Shown piece after piece: positions 21,121 through 30,252 of a DNA stretch of 64,000 bases. Position numbers and translations under genes: made by a program. The notes beneath the pieces were generated by a model. That model saw only the letters and a program-made list of their open reading frames with translations, did no database searches and had not been told where the DNA came from. Within the stretch, counting starts at the first letter, position 1. Every line of letters begins with the position of its first letter. Origin of the DNA: Candidatus Symbiopectobacterium endolongispinus. GTDB lineage: Bacteria > Pseudomonadota > Gammaproteobacteria > Enterobacterales > Enterobacteriaceae. Location: NCBI RefSeq assembly GCF_018777385.1, contig NZ_JAFJYB010000001.1:558001-622000 (forward strand), written 5' to 3'.

Positions 21121-22248
21121 TTAAAGAGAGATGTTTTGTTCTGTTTTTGCATCAAAGATATGGCACTTATCCATATCAAACTTAAAGAACACCTGACGGT
21201 TCAGGCCATTCTTAATAATCAATCGCGCTTCCTCAGAAGGAATACGACTGGTTATCTCAAAGCCATCAACCTTTATGTACATAAAGAATTCATGACCCAT
21301 GTTCTCTACGCGCACCAGCTCGCCGACAGAGTGGTTGTCTTCAAACGCTGTATCGGAAACAGAGACATATTCAGGGCGAACGCCGAAGAAGATATCCTGT
21401 GTCAGATGAGAGCGAACTTTATCCTGCTGTGCAGCGTTCAGGGGCAGGGTGTAACCACCTACGTGCAGAGCAATCTGACCGTTAGTTTCAACCAGTTTGC
21501 CCGGTTTGATGTTCATTTCTGGCGCGCCGATAAAGCCTGCCACGAACATGTTTTTCGAATAGTGATACAGGTTATCCGGCGTATCCACCTGCATGATGTG
21601 ACCCAGTTTCATGATGCAGATACGGTCGCCCATGGTCATGGCTTCGGTCTGGTCGTGGGTAACGTAGACGCTGGTTGCCGGTTTGCCGCTTTTCTTCAAC
21701 TGTTTGTGCAGGTCAGAAATACGGATACGCATGGAAGCACGCAGTTTGGCATCCAGGTTGGACAACGGTTCGTCAAACAGGAACACGTCCGGTTTTTTCA
21801 CGATAGCGCGGCCTACTGCCACACGCTGTGCCTGACCATCGGACAACTGACGCGGCAGACGATCCATCAGGTCTTCCAACTCCAGAATTTTGGCCGCTTC
21901 GTTAACCTGCTCTTCAATCTTCTCTTTCGGCAATTTTGCCAGTTTCAAACCGAATGCCAGGTTTTCGCGCACTGTCATGTGCGGATAGAGCGCATAGTTC
22001 TGGAACACCATCGCGATACCGCGATCTTTCGGTACCAGGTTGTTAACGATGCGCTCGCCGATGCGAACTTCACCACCACTGATGGTTTCCAAACCCGCCA
22101 GCATGCGCAGCGTCGTGGATTTTGCACACCCGGAGGGGCCGACAATCACCATGAACTCATCGTCTCTGATGGTCAGGTCAATACCGTGCACCGCTTTGAA
22201 ACCGTTGGAATAGACTTTTTCCAGTTTGTTGAAAACTACTTCAGCCAT
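21121..22248 (-). CDS. togA: TogA, ATPase of oligogalacturonide importer, with altered signature motif
   Basis: MalK/UgpC-type ATPase of the TogMNAB importer; 375 residues. An N-terminal nucleotide-binding domain is followed by a C-terminal OB-type regulatory domain (from about 240). Walker B (VFLFDEPLSNLDAK) and the H-loop (VYVTHDQTEAM) are normal. Walker A reads GPSGCAKST, with Ala where most relatives have Gly; I believe this occurs in other members. The signature reads LSDGQ instead of LSGGQ: residue 137 is Asp (GAT), a change expected to impair ATP-driven transport. The gene is full length between two broken partners, togB and togN. Confidence 0.88.
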   Translation of the reverse strand: MAEVVFNKLEKVYSNGFKAVHGIDLTIRDDEFMVIVGPSGCAKSTTLRMLAGLETISGGEVRIGERIVNNLVPKDRGIAMVFQNYALYPHMTVRENLAFGLKLAKLPKEKIEEQVNEAAKILELEDLMDRLPRQLSDGQAQRVAVGRAIVKKPDVFLFDEPLSNLDAKLRASMRIRISDLHKQLKKSGKPATSVYVTHDQTEAMTMGDRICIMKLGHIMQVDTPDNLYHYSKNMFVAGFIGAPEMNIKPGKLVETNGQIALHVGGYTLPLNAAQQDKVRSHLTQDIFFGVRPEYVSVSDTAFEDNHSVGELVRVENMGHEFFMYIKVDGFEITSRIPSEEARLIIKNGLNRQVFFKFDMDKCHIFDAKTEQNISL

Positions 22249-22261
22249 GATAAATCCTCAA

Positions 22262-23167
22262 TTAACCTTTAATTCCGCTGCTGGTGACGCCCTGTACGAA
22301 GTAGCGTTGAGTAAAGAAGAAAATAATGATGGACGGCAGAATAGAGATACTCGCCATCGCCAGAATTTCATTCCACGGCGCACCTTCCGTCACGTCGATG
22401 GACATTTTCAGCGCCAGTGCAATCGGGTACTTATCCACGCTATAGACGTAGATCAGCGGGCCGATAAAGTCGTTCATGGACCACATGAACTGGAATAACG
22501 CCACAGAAATAATGGCCGGTTTGAGGATCAGGACTACCACATGCCACAAGCACCTGAAAGGAGTTGCAGCCATCGATTTGAGCAGCTTCTTCCATATCAC
22601 GCGGCACACCGCGCAGGAACTGGATCAGCATGAAGACAAAGAACCCCTGGTGGCAAAAGCCAGCGGAATATAGAGCGGCATATAGCTGTTCAGCATGCCC
22701 ATTTCACTGAACATGATGTACTGAGGAATCAACAGTACGGTGCTGAGCAGCAGCATGGTAGCGATCAGGGTCGCAAACCAGAAGTTTTTCCAAGGAATCT
22801 CGAAGCGGGCAAAGCCGTAAGCCACGATAACCGAGGAGATAATGGTCAGGATCACTTTCGGGATTACAAACTTGAACGTGTTCAGCATGTAATGACCGAA
22901 GTTATATTCCGTACCGGTTTTCCAACCGTTAACGAAACCGTCACTGGTGGCGTGCTCAGGCCACAGTCCCAACGTGGTAAAGATTTCATGGTTCGGTTTG
23001 AACGATGCAGAGAACATCCACGCCAGTGGATAAAGCATCAACAGACCGACGAACAGCAAAATCGTGTAACGAATTGCCGCACTGATTTTCTCTTTACGTA
23101 AAGTACGACGAACTTCTGCTTCTGCGATGGCTTGCGCCGATGACAGATTGGAATGGATATCAGCCAT
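22262..23167 (-). pseudogene. togN: TogN, permease subunit of oligogalacturonide importer, frameshifted
   Basis: Inner-membrane permease (MalG type) of TogMNAB. The frame is lost near 22643-22652, where a base is missing in CCACCAGGGGTTC, and restored near 22545-22552, where CTTGTGGCATG holds an extra base. Between them, the ATP-coupling EAA segment (RGVPRDMEEAAQIDGCNSF) lies in another frame, and the original frame meets a stop at 22625. The N-terminal start is the ATG at 23167, which overlaps the end of togM. Both ends of the protein are well conserved, so the loss looks recent. Confidence 0.88.
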
Positions 23168-24050
23168 TTTTTCCTCCTTTATCGGCGGAGTAAAACACCC
23201 AGTATTTAGACGATTTAAACGATATTGATGCGAACACAGCAACTACCAGGAACAGTACCCATGCCAACGCTGCACCGTAACCCATATCGAAATACTTGAA
23301 CGCTGTATCGTAGATATAGAGCGAGAACAGGTAGGTGTAGTGAGTCGGGCCACCGCCGGTAATAACGTACGGTGCGGTAAATTCCTGGAACGCTTGCGTG
23401 GTCTGCATGATGAAGTTGAAGAAAATAACCGGCGTAATCAACGGTACAGTTACTTTCAGGAACATATGCCATTTAGACGCACCATCGATCATTGCGGCTT
23501 CGTACTGAGACTGCGGTACGTTCTGCAACGTGGCGAGGAAGATAACCATCGCGGAACCGAACTGCCATACGCGCAACAGCGTTACCGACATCAGTGCCAG
23601 TGAAGGTTCACCCAGCCAGTTGATAGCGTCAAAACCGAACACGGCCAGGAAGCTGTTCAACAGACCGTCGATGGCGAACAGGGCACGCCACAGTACGGCA
23701 ATGGCTACGCTACTACCGAGAATAGACGGTACATAGTAAGCAGTACGGAAGAAACCGATACCACGCAATTTGAAATTGAGCACAAATGCAATAAGCAGTG
23801 CGAAAATCAATTTCAACGGAATGGTCAGGAATACATAGGCAAAGGTAACCCACAGGGATTTCCAGAAGAGGTCATCTTCCAGGAACATCCGGTGATAGTT
23901 TTCCAAACCCGTAAACTCAGGTGGATTCATCAGGTCATATTCAGTAAAACTGAGCACAAACGATGAAATAAAGGGGAAAGCGGTAAAAACTATCAACCCT
24001 ATTATATAAGGGGAGATATAGGCTAGCCACAGCCTTTTGCTTTCATTCAT
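23160..24050 (-). CDS. togM: TogM, permease subunit of oligogalacturonide importer
   Basis: Inner-membrane permease of the MalF type, about six helices, 296 residues. The EAA loop that docks on the ATPase is present as YEAAMIDGASKWHMFLKVTVPLITP. It is the first tog gene after pelW and overlaps togN by 8 bases, the arrangement of the Dickeya operon. The frame is intact, but its partner TogN is broken, so the complex cannot form unless TogN is replaced. Confidence 0.92.
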   Translation of the reverse strand: MNESKRLWLAYISPYIIGLIVFTAFPFISSFVLSFTEYDLMNPPEFTGLENYHRMFLEDDLFWKSLWVTFAYVFLTIPLKLIFALLIAFVLNFKLRGIGFFRTAYYVPSILGSSVAIAVLWRALFAIDGLLNSFLAVFGFDAINWLGEPSLALMSVTLLRVWQFGSAMVIFLATLQNVPQSQYEAAMIDGASKWHMFLKVTVPLITPVIFFNFIMQTTQAFQEFTAPYVITGGGPTHYTYLFSLYIYDTAFKYFDMGYGAALAWVLFLVVAVFASISFKSSKYWVFYSADKGGKNG

Positions 24051-24092
24051 AATGCTTACCTACTTAGTAATTGAGAACCATTAAAATAAAAA

Positions 24093-25713
24093 TCAATGTG
24101 TTAATAACTCTGGATAAATTAATTCCACGTCATAAACAATTCTGTTTTCCCCATTAAAGCGAAAATCACCGTGGACGTATCCACCCTGCGTTAAAAGTGC
24201 CGGTACCGCGTCACGGTTACCGTGACAAGCAGCAACAAACGTCAGTAATGCCAGAGGAAGAGGATCATCCAGGCGTAAATAACGATGTTGTACCGAACGA
24301 ACAAACAAACCATCATGAAAGTGCTGTTTGAATAAGGTTTCCTCTACGCGCCAGGCGCGTTCTGCCCATACTGAGGACTGCGTTTTTTCCGCCAGTTCCG
24401 TCAAGGCAACCAACAGGAAAGGCGTTGCGCTATTTTCCAGACCATCTTGCTCGCTGCGTTTTGCCATTGTCTCAATCAGGGCATACAGCTCATCGTCATC
24501 GCTCAAGCTATAAGCACGTACCAGCGGCAGCAAATAATCGCCTTCTAGTGCGAATGGGGATAATGTGGTGCCTTTCTTGCCGTAATAACCATCACGCGGG
24601 AAAACAAAGCCAGTCATATCCTGGCCGTTGTTCCACATCGGTCGCAGCGTGTTGCTGACCACGTCATAGGCGTACTGGTAGTAATTCTTTAAGCCTGAAA
24701 TCACCCAGGCCATGATGTCACTATCGGGCTGCTGTCGAAGAATATCCAACATTGCCAACTGGTTATCAATCAATAAAGGGCGCATGTCGCGAAACAGGAC
24801 TGGCGATAACGCCAAATTCCGGACCAAACTGGCGCTGTGCACGGTCGCCAAACCAGGATTGCGTTTGGTTATCATCTTCAGGTACAGACTGGCGTTGCCG
24901 CGGCGAACTGAACTGATACACCGGCATCCCGGTTTCAGGATTACGTGCCAACACATACTGGCGATATAAATGCTTACCCCATGCCGCAGCTGACGCATCG
25001 CCGGTAAAGTGCGCGTAAGCGAAGGCGGCGTAAATCAGGTCGGTGCCCGCGTTGACGAAGGTCAATCCTTTGGTCAGCGGCAGTTCTGGCCAGAGAGCAG
25101 GGTCAACCACATCGCGGCGTGCGTGCTCAAAGACCTGTGGATCGCGCGTTTTGGCGTAATCACCATGACGGCCAAGATCCAGTTGCTGTCAATCTTCAAC
25201 ATGGGCATTCCAGAAGCCCTGCAAATAGTTCAACGTCTTTTCTGCGTCGACACGGTGCAACAGTGAGTAATAGGGGAGATGGTGTTTTAATTCACGCACC
25301 ATGGCTTTGGATTCTGGCCCTTCACTGCCCAACGTATCCAGATTGATAAAACGGTGCCCACCACAATAGAACAGGCCTCTGTTATCATCGACATAGTGTT
25401 TTAAGAAATAGTCGGTGTGATCCGTTGCCTGCTGTTCATAACGGGCATCACCGGTAATAACGCTCATGGCGCTTAATGTTCTTAACCAGTTTTGTTGGCT
25501 GGCGAAATTCGCGATAGGTGCATCATGACCATCCGGGTATTTCCACACTACGGGTTCTTGCATGGTGATATCGAAGCCATCTGCCAGCAGAGGCGAAGGA
25601 TTTTTATGACTTTGGGCGGCCTGCGATACGCGAGCGATATGGCTATCCAAGGCGGCTAACCATTCGTTGAGTGTCGTTTCAGAGCTGGTGCGTAAAGTCG
25701 TAAAAATACTTAT
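24093..25713 (-). pseudogene. pelW: PelW, cytoplasmic exopolygalacturonate lyase (PL2), three lesions
   Basis: Intracellular pectate disaccharide-lyase that cleaves imported oligogalacturonides. Three lesions can be seen. The expected start codon is ATA (25711-25713) in front of SIFTTLRTSSETTLNEWL, with AAGG six bases before it. TGA at 25189-25191 stands where Trp is expected after NAHVED. A frameshift near 24796-24806 separates FGPEFGVIA from VLFRDMRPLLID. Everything else reads as PelW to its native end. A downstream TTG (25650) could start a short product ending at the TGA. It is the first gene of the pelW-tog cluster, with a KdgR-box candidate 40 bases upstream. Confidence 0.88.
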
Positions 25714-25751
25714 CGAGAACCTTCTTATCGAACTACGTTGCAGTTCCTTAT

Positions 25752-25773
25752 AAATAGAAACACTCTTTCGATT
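25752..25773. promoter_or_regulatory. KdgR-box candidate upstream of pelW
   Basis: AAATAGAAACACTCTTTCGATT has GAAA, five bases, TTTC with AT-rich flanks, the KdgR spacing. It lies about 40 bases before the pelW start. Confidence 0.5.
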
Positions 25774-26131
25774 GATTATATTGCGCTATTTGCCCACTCG
25801 TCATGCACGCAATCTCGAAAGCGTGATCAAAGTCGGAGCGTTGTTTTGATTTTTTTTAAGAAGGCGGTTTTAGCAAGGCATGCGCCGTCTTATTTTAACT
25901 AACTAATTGAAATATATATTAAAGAAAACGCATTGTTGGAACGTCTCGCGTTATCTGTTAAAAAAATGTTTGAGCTTGTCAGCGTGCTATCGGCCAGAAA
26001 TTGCTACCGTATTGCTTTCATTGGTGAAACCAGAGAAGTGTAGTAAAGAACCGGGATGCTGCTAGCCATGTCTGCTTGCTGCTACTGGTTCTTGGTACGC
26101 TACCTTTGCGCTTATCCACTGTCGGGAGAAC

Positions 26132-26207
26132 GAAAGCGCCGGGCAAAACTGGTCAGGATGCGTGGCAGTGACAACCTGGCCTGTTCCGGTGCGCGCCCGG
26201 CGCTTTC
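26132..26207. repeat. Long GC-rich hairpin in the pelW-kdgF gap
   Basis: A perfect 13-bp inverted repeat, GAAAGCGCCGGGC (26132-26144) and GCCCGGCGCTTTC (26195-26207), encloses a second stem (GGTCAGG with CCTGGCC, one G-U). The 698-base gap 25714-26411 between divergent pelW and kdgF has no convincing gene; a 63-codon frame crosses it without a ribosome site. The element could be a structured leader, a small RNA or a terminator. Confidence 0.5.
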
Positions 26208-26250
26208 ATGTTTGGAGAAGCGTGAAGCTGATGGTGTAGTAATTTAATAA

Positions 26251-26271
26251 AAGTGAAATATTGTTTTATTT
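26251..26271. promoter_or_regulatory. Strong KdgR-box candidate upstream of kdgF
   Basis: AAGTGAAATATTGTTTTATTT differs little from the KdgR consensus (AATGAAACATTGTTTCATT type) and keeps its symmetry and spacing. It lies about 140 bases before kdgF and could serve its promoter. Confidence 0.65.
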
Positions 26272-26411
26272 ATTTCTTGAAGGCCGTCATGCTTTTACAC
26301 CTTTTCAGTTTCGTTCGTAACGAATGTTACTAGAATGGCTCAATCCGTATGCTGTGCCTACCCGCATCCCGTTGGGAAATAGGCCATAACAATGAATAGG
26401 AAGGAGTGACC

Positions 26412-26746
26412 ATGAAACGCTACTTTATTGATGATGAGACCCCGTGGGAAGAACTGGGCGGCGGTATTAAACGCAAAATCATGACCTGGACTGACAACCT
26501 GATGATGGTGTTAGTGCATTTTGATAAAGGCGCTATCGGCACGCCGCATAAGCACGATATCCACGATCAGATCGCCTACGTTGCTGCGGGCAGCTTTGAA
26601 GTGGTGATTGAAGGAGAAAAACACATTCTGAAAGCGTGAGACGCCTATCTGGCCGTTAAGAATGAAATGCACGGTGTGGTGTCATTGGAAGATGGCAGCA
26701 TCCTGATTGATACCTCTTCAATCCTAAACGCGCCGATTTCCTCTAA
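26412..26746 (+). pseudogene. kdgF: KdgF, pectin-monomer linearising enzyme, nonsense and frameshift
   Basis: Small cupin that converts cyclic unsaturated galacturonate into the linear keto form. The metal-binding cupin motif GTPHKHDIHDQIAYV is present. Two lesions follow: TGA at 26637-26639 where the family has Gly (ILKAGDAY), and an extra TC near 26714-26717. Undoing both gives a 110-residue protein ending FNPKRADFL at TAA 26744-26746, the length I recall for Dickeya KdgF. AGGAAGGAG precedes the ATG at 26412. kduI, which often accompanies kdgF, is not next to it. Confidence 0.88.
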
Positions 26747-26770
26747 GCGCTGCCGCTTGTAACGCGTGGT

Positions 26771-26796
26771 AAACCGGCCAGACACTTGGCCGGTTT
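26771..26796. terminator. Bidirectional hairpin between kdgF and hxpB
   Basis: AAACCGGCCA (26771-26780) pairs with TGGCCGGTTT (26787-26796) between two converging genes; T-runs are short. Confidence 0.6.
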
Positions 26797-26815
26797 ATGC
26801 GCGCTGTCAGTCCAG

Positions 26816-27487
26816 TCAGTTTCCCGTCAAATCTTCCAGCGTTAACGTGAGCAGTGAATTCAACTTTTTGTCAGCCAGTACCCAACGCGGATCCTGAGCA
26901 TGCGCATTGCTTGGTACCACGATGGAGCGCATGCGCGCGGCTTTGGTGGCAATCATGCCGTTGACTGAATCTTCCAGTGTGACGCAGCGTAGCGGTGAAA
27001 TATCCAGCGCCTGCGCCGCGTTTAAATAGACCTGTGGGTGAGGTTTACTGAAAGGCAGTAATTCCGCAGAGGCCAGCGTATCGAAATAGTGTGTCAGGCT
27101 AAAGGTGTGCAATACGTGTTGCAACATAAACAGTGGAGAGGCGGATGCCAGTCCAATGCGAAAACCCTGTTCACGACACAACTGTAAGGCGTGCTCCACG
27201 CCGGGCAAAAGCGGGCGGCTTTCATCCACCAGTTCAAGGGTGCGGGCGATAATACGCTTGACCATTTCACTGCGGCTGGGGGTTTTCCAGGGGGCATGCT
27301 GATACCACAGGTCAACCACCAGATCGATACGCAAGCCTAACAAGTCTGGCAGGGTATCGCGCACAGAAGTATCCACCCCTAATGCCGCAATCACTTCTAC
27401 CTCAGCCTGCTCCCATAAAGGTTCTGAATCGATCAGCAAGCCGTCCATATCAAACAAGGCGGCACGAGGCGTGTTGGCTACAGACAT
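26816..27487 (-). CDS. hxpB: HAD-family hexitol/sugar phosphatase
   Basis: Cytoplasmic phosphatase of the beta-phosphoglucomutase subfamily, 223 residues; E. coli YniC/HxpB acts on 2-deoxyglucose 6-phosphate and related sugar phosphates. Motif I is FDMDGLLIDSEP (nucleophile and acid Asp), motif II the ASAS stretch, motif III Lys in FSKPHPQVY, and motif IV EDSVNG. All are intact. In E. coli it is a neighbour of yniB and yniA, as here. Confidence 0.9.
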   Translation of the reverse strand: MSVANTPRAALFDMDGLLIDSEPLWEQAEVEVIAALGVDTSVRDTLPDLLGLRIDLVVDLWYQHAPWKTPSRSEMVKRIIARTLELVDESRPLLPGVEHALQLCREQGFRIGLASASPLFMLQHVLHTFSLTHYFDTLASAELLPFSKPHPQVYLNAAQALDISPLRCVTLEDSVNGMIATKAARMRSIVVPSNAHAQDPRWVLADKKLNSLLTLTLEDLTGN

Positions 27488-27756
27488 TTACGTCTCCTGT
27501 CAGGTAAAAAGAGGCCATTTGGCTGAGTTGGCCGCTTCCGGGCCGTTCATTTCAGCGGTATTACTGGCAGGCTACCACAGTTTTCAGTGTCATGGGACGT
27601 CGTGTAAGGGTGCCTGCACTGCCTATCAACGGTAATTATGGTTATAATGCAATGGGATATGCCAGCAGATTCTGTTTCGGCGTTGTCAGCCCACTGCCTT
27701 GGCGTCGATCGTGCCAGGTGAAGGCTATTTTATCGCGTCATTTATAAGGGGAACTC

Positions 27757-28327
27757 ATGACGTACCAACAGGCGGGTCTTATTGCAATTATAAAACGCAT
27801 TGCAGGATGGATCTTTTTTTATCCCGGCTCTGCTATCAACCTGCATTTCGCTGGCGAACTATGTCTATCAATGTGCGCAAAAAAAGCATGGCATTGATGC
27901 GGTACTTCTGGATTTCCTGTACCTGATGATCGACATGACGCGTTTTAACACGCCGTTTCTTAACCTTTTTTGGTACAACTCACCGATGCCGGATTTCTCC
28001 CGGCCCTTCGCCGCGGCCAGTATCATGTTCTGGATTATCTATCTACTGATTTTTGTTAGACTGGCGCTGCAAGTGAGCGGCGCGCGCATGTCACGGCAGG
28101 CGCGAGCGGTGCGTGAGGGCATTGAGGATCAGGTAATTCTGGAGAAAATGAAAGGGAGTGAGGGACGAACCCGTGAAGAACTTTCGTCACGAGCAGAAGT
28201 GCCACACCACACCATTTTTCTGCAATATTTCCCGCTTTATATTATGCCGATCATTACCGCCGTTGCCGGTTATCTGGTTTTGAGCCTGCTGGGTGTTCCG
28301 TGTTCCGTGTTCCGTGTTCCGGTGTGA
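27757..28327 (+). pseudogene. yniB: YniB inner-membrane protein, frameshifted in a T-run
   Basis: Uncharacterised membrane protein; E. coli YniB is similar throughout (MTYQQAG at the start, then MIDM and NTPFLNLFWYNSP, then GARMSRQAR). The frame beginning at ATG 27757 gives MTYQQAGLIAIIKRIAGWI, then runs off at T7 (27814-27820); one T fewer restores FIPALLSTCISL and the rest. The 3' end is odd: after LLG the reading runs into four copies of a 7-base repeat. GGGG lies upstream of the ATG. Function unknown. Confidence 0.8.
28293..28320 (+). repeat. Four tandem copies of GTGTTCC
   Basis: GTGTTCC repeated exactly four times at the 3' end of yniB. A 7-base unit shifts the frame with every gain or loss of a copy, so the C-terminus of YniB would change with copy number. 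Confidence 0.9.
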
Positions 28328-28335
28328 CAACTGTT

Positions 28336-28367
28336 GCCGCCCTTTCGCCATGATGCGCAAGGGCGGC
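28336..28367. terminator. Inverted repeat between converging yniB and yniA
   Basis: GCCGCCCTT (28336-28344) pairs with AAGGGCGGC (28359-28367). There is no long T-run, so it is a weak or rho-assisted terminator at best. Confidence 0.5.
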
Positions 28368-28372
28368 GTGAT

Positions 28373-29233
28373 TTAAGTGGTCAACTGCTGCTCAATAGCG
28401 TGTTGCGCCGCAATAATGTGCTGCCCGCCAAACAGATTTGCCCGATTGCGTAGATAATAGATTTGGTAGAGCGGCTGGCGTTCGATAAAGCCTTTATCCA
28501 GCGGCCAGACGTTTTGATAACCGCCATAGATTTGCGGCGGCAGTGAGGGGCTGAGGGGTAACATCGCCAAATCACACTCTCTGTCTCCCCAATAGCTGGC
28601 AGGATCGAACAGGAAACTGCCATCGTGATAACTGGCGCAGTTATCCGGCCAAAGGTCGCCGTGCAGCAGCGAGGGTTGCGGTTGATGTCCGGCCAGTCGC
28701 GATTCCACCTGCATAATCAACGAATCAATATCACCGAAGTACATCCCTTTTTCGGCAGCCAACTGTAACTGCCAGCCAATGCGCTGTTCGGCAAAGAACG
28801 TGGCCCAACGCCGCTGCCAGCTATTAGGCCGCGGCGTGGTTGAGAGGCCATTATCAAAATCCAGACCAAACTGAGGCTGGTCGCTCAACTGATGCAGATG
28901 TGCCAGTTGCTCGCCGAGGCACCAGGCACTGTGAGCATCCAGCGGTTTTGGGGCGAGGTATTCCATCAGCATAAAGCTGTGGTCTCGCGAACCGCCGACG
29001 CCATACACAGCAGGGACACGCACGGTACGACTGCGTGCCAGTAGCGCAAGCTGATCGGCTTCAGCGGTGAATTTGGGCAACATCTCACGGATATCGCTCT
29101 TTACGAAAACATCATACTCCCCGTATTTGACCTGCCAGACGGTGTGCATCTCGCCAGCTTCACACGCCTGGTACTCGAAGATATCAGCGGGTCCAAGATG
29201 TTCATCCAATAGCTTGCCGATTGCTTGCCACAT
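28373..29233 (-). CDS. yniA: Fructosamine kinase family protein
   Basis: Phosphotransferase-like protein of 286 residues, related to ketosamine-3-kinases that repair glycated proteins, and to aminoglycoside phosphotransferases. The N-terminal lobe holds the ATP-binding Lys (VFVKSD). The catalytic loop is LLHGDLWPDNC, and the metal-binding Asp lies in LFDPASYWGDRECDLAM. This matches E. coli YniA in sequence and place, beside yniB and hxpB. The physiological substrate is not known. The frame is intact. Confidence 0.88.
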   Translation of the reverse strand: MWQAIGKLLDEHLGPADIFEYQACEAGEMHTVWQVKYGEYDVFVKSDIREMLPKFTAEADQLALLARSRTVRVPAVYGVGGSRDHSFMLMEYLAPKPLDAHSAWCLGEQLAHLHQLSDQPQFGLDFDNGLSTTPRPNSWQRRWATFFAEQRIGWQLQLAAEKGMYFGDIDSLIMQVESRLAGHQPQPSLLHGDLWPDNCASYHDGSFLFDPASYWGDRECDLAMLPLSPSLPPQIYGGYQNVWPLDKGFIERQPLYQIYYLRNRANLFGGQHIIAAQHAIEQQLTT

Positions 29234-29397
29234 AGCGCCACCCCCGTTGATGATGTTACGTAGAGATTGTTACCTTAGCGTATTCCTTATCAGTAAACCT
29301 GAAGCTGTCGCACAGCATGGGCAATCGCCGCTGTGTCTGAAACCTAGAGCAGTATAGCCTGAATCGTCAGCAGCGGGCTAAAAAACGCGCTATCGTC

Positions 29398-30252
29398 TCA
29401 AGACGACGCAGTCTGCGCGGTACGCTGACGTCGGGTACGAACCTGATGAATGGTCAAGGCCAAGGCGAAGAACAGCGCTTGCACCAACACAATACAGGGT
29501 CCCGTGGCACCATCCAGATAAAAACTGATCAGCGTACCGGTAACGCAGGAAAACACCGACACGCAGGTGGCGACGATCAGCATACCATCGAAGGTTTTAC
29601 ACACCATAAACGCGACGATACCGGGGGCGATAAGCATGGCGATGACCAAAATTACCCCAACGGCTTGCAGCGAGGCAACGATCGTCATCGCCAGCAGGCA
29701 AAGCAGACCGTAGTGGAGCCATTTGACCGACAGGCCAATCACACGGGCATGGTGCGGATCAAAACAATACAGCATCAGGTCACGGCGCTTGAGCATGACA
29801 ATCACCAGCGTAACACCGGCAATCAGCAGGATTTGCGTCAACTCCTGTGCGGTTATCCCTAACACATTACCAAAAAGAATATACGATAGATGTTGGTCAG
29901 AATCTACCCGAGCAAACATGACCAGCCCGAGGGCGAACATGCCAGAGAAAACGATACCCATCACGGTATCTTCTTTGACACGGCTATGCTCTTTCAGATA
30001 ACCGGTGGCAAGCGCGCACAGCACGCCAGAAGCAAATGCGCCCACCGCAAAGGGAATACCGAGCAAAAATGCCACAACAATGCCGGGCAGTACGGCATGG
30101 GAGATAGCATCCCCCATTAAGGACCAGCCTTTAAGCACCAGATAGCAGGAGAGCACCGCACACACGACACCCGTGACGACGGCGGCCAGCAGTGCGCGTT
30201 GCATGAACGGATAGGCAATAGGCTCCAGAATCCAATCAAACAGCAGGCTCAT
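29398..30252 (-). CDS. sitD: Mn/Fe ABC transporter permease SitD (YfeD)
   Basis: Inner-membrane permease of the manganese/iron ABC-3 family; 284 residues, about eight helices. The signature WSLMGDAISHAVLPGIVVAFLLG is the family's ATPase-coupling loop. It overlaps sitC by 4 bases and is the last of four genes in order A-B-C-D. Related to SitD of Salmonella and YfeD of Yersinia. Intact. The upstream operator of sitA should control the whole operon. Confidence 0.9.
   Translation of the reverse strand: MSLLFDWILEPIAYPFMQRALLAAVVTGVVCAVLSCYLVLKGWSLMGDAISHAVLPGIVVAFLLGIPFAVGAFASGVLCALATGYLKEHSRVKEDTVMGIVFSGMFALGLVMFARVDSDQHLSYILFGNVLGITAQELTQILLIAGVTLVIVMLKRRDLMLYCFDPHHARVIGLSVKWLHYGLLCLLAMTIVASLQAVGVILVIAMLIAPGIVAFMVCKTFDGMLIVATCVSVFSCVTGTLISFYLDGATGPCIVLVQALFFALALTIHQVRTRRQRTAQTASS

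Noticed and set aside
22130-22160. Ala in the Walker A of TogA (GPSGCAKST) as a disabling change
   Set aside because: I recall the same Ala in other UgpC/MalK-type ATPases, so it is probably natural in this family; only the LSDGQ change is reported.
20098-22272. Long plus-strand frames opposite togB and togA
   Set aside because: Complement frames of the tog genes; no protein-like features or ribosome sites.
26056-26247. 63-codon frame between pelW and kdgF
   Set aside because: No ribosome site, unusual Cys/Arg-rich composition, and it lies across the inverted repeat.
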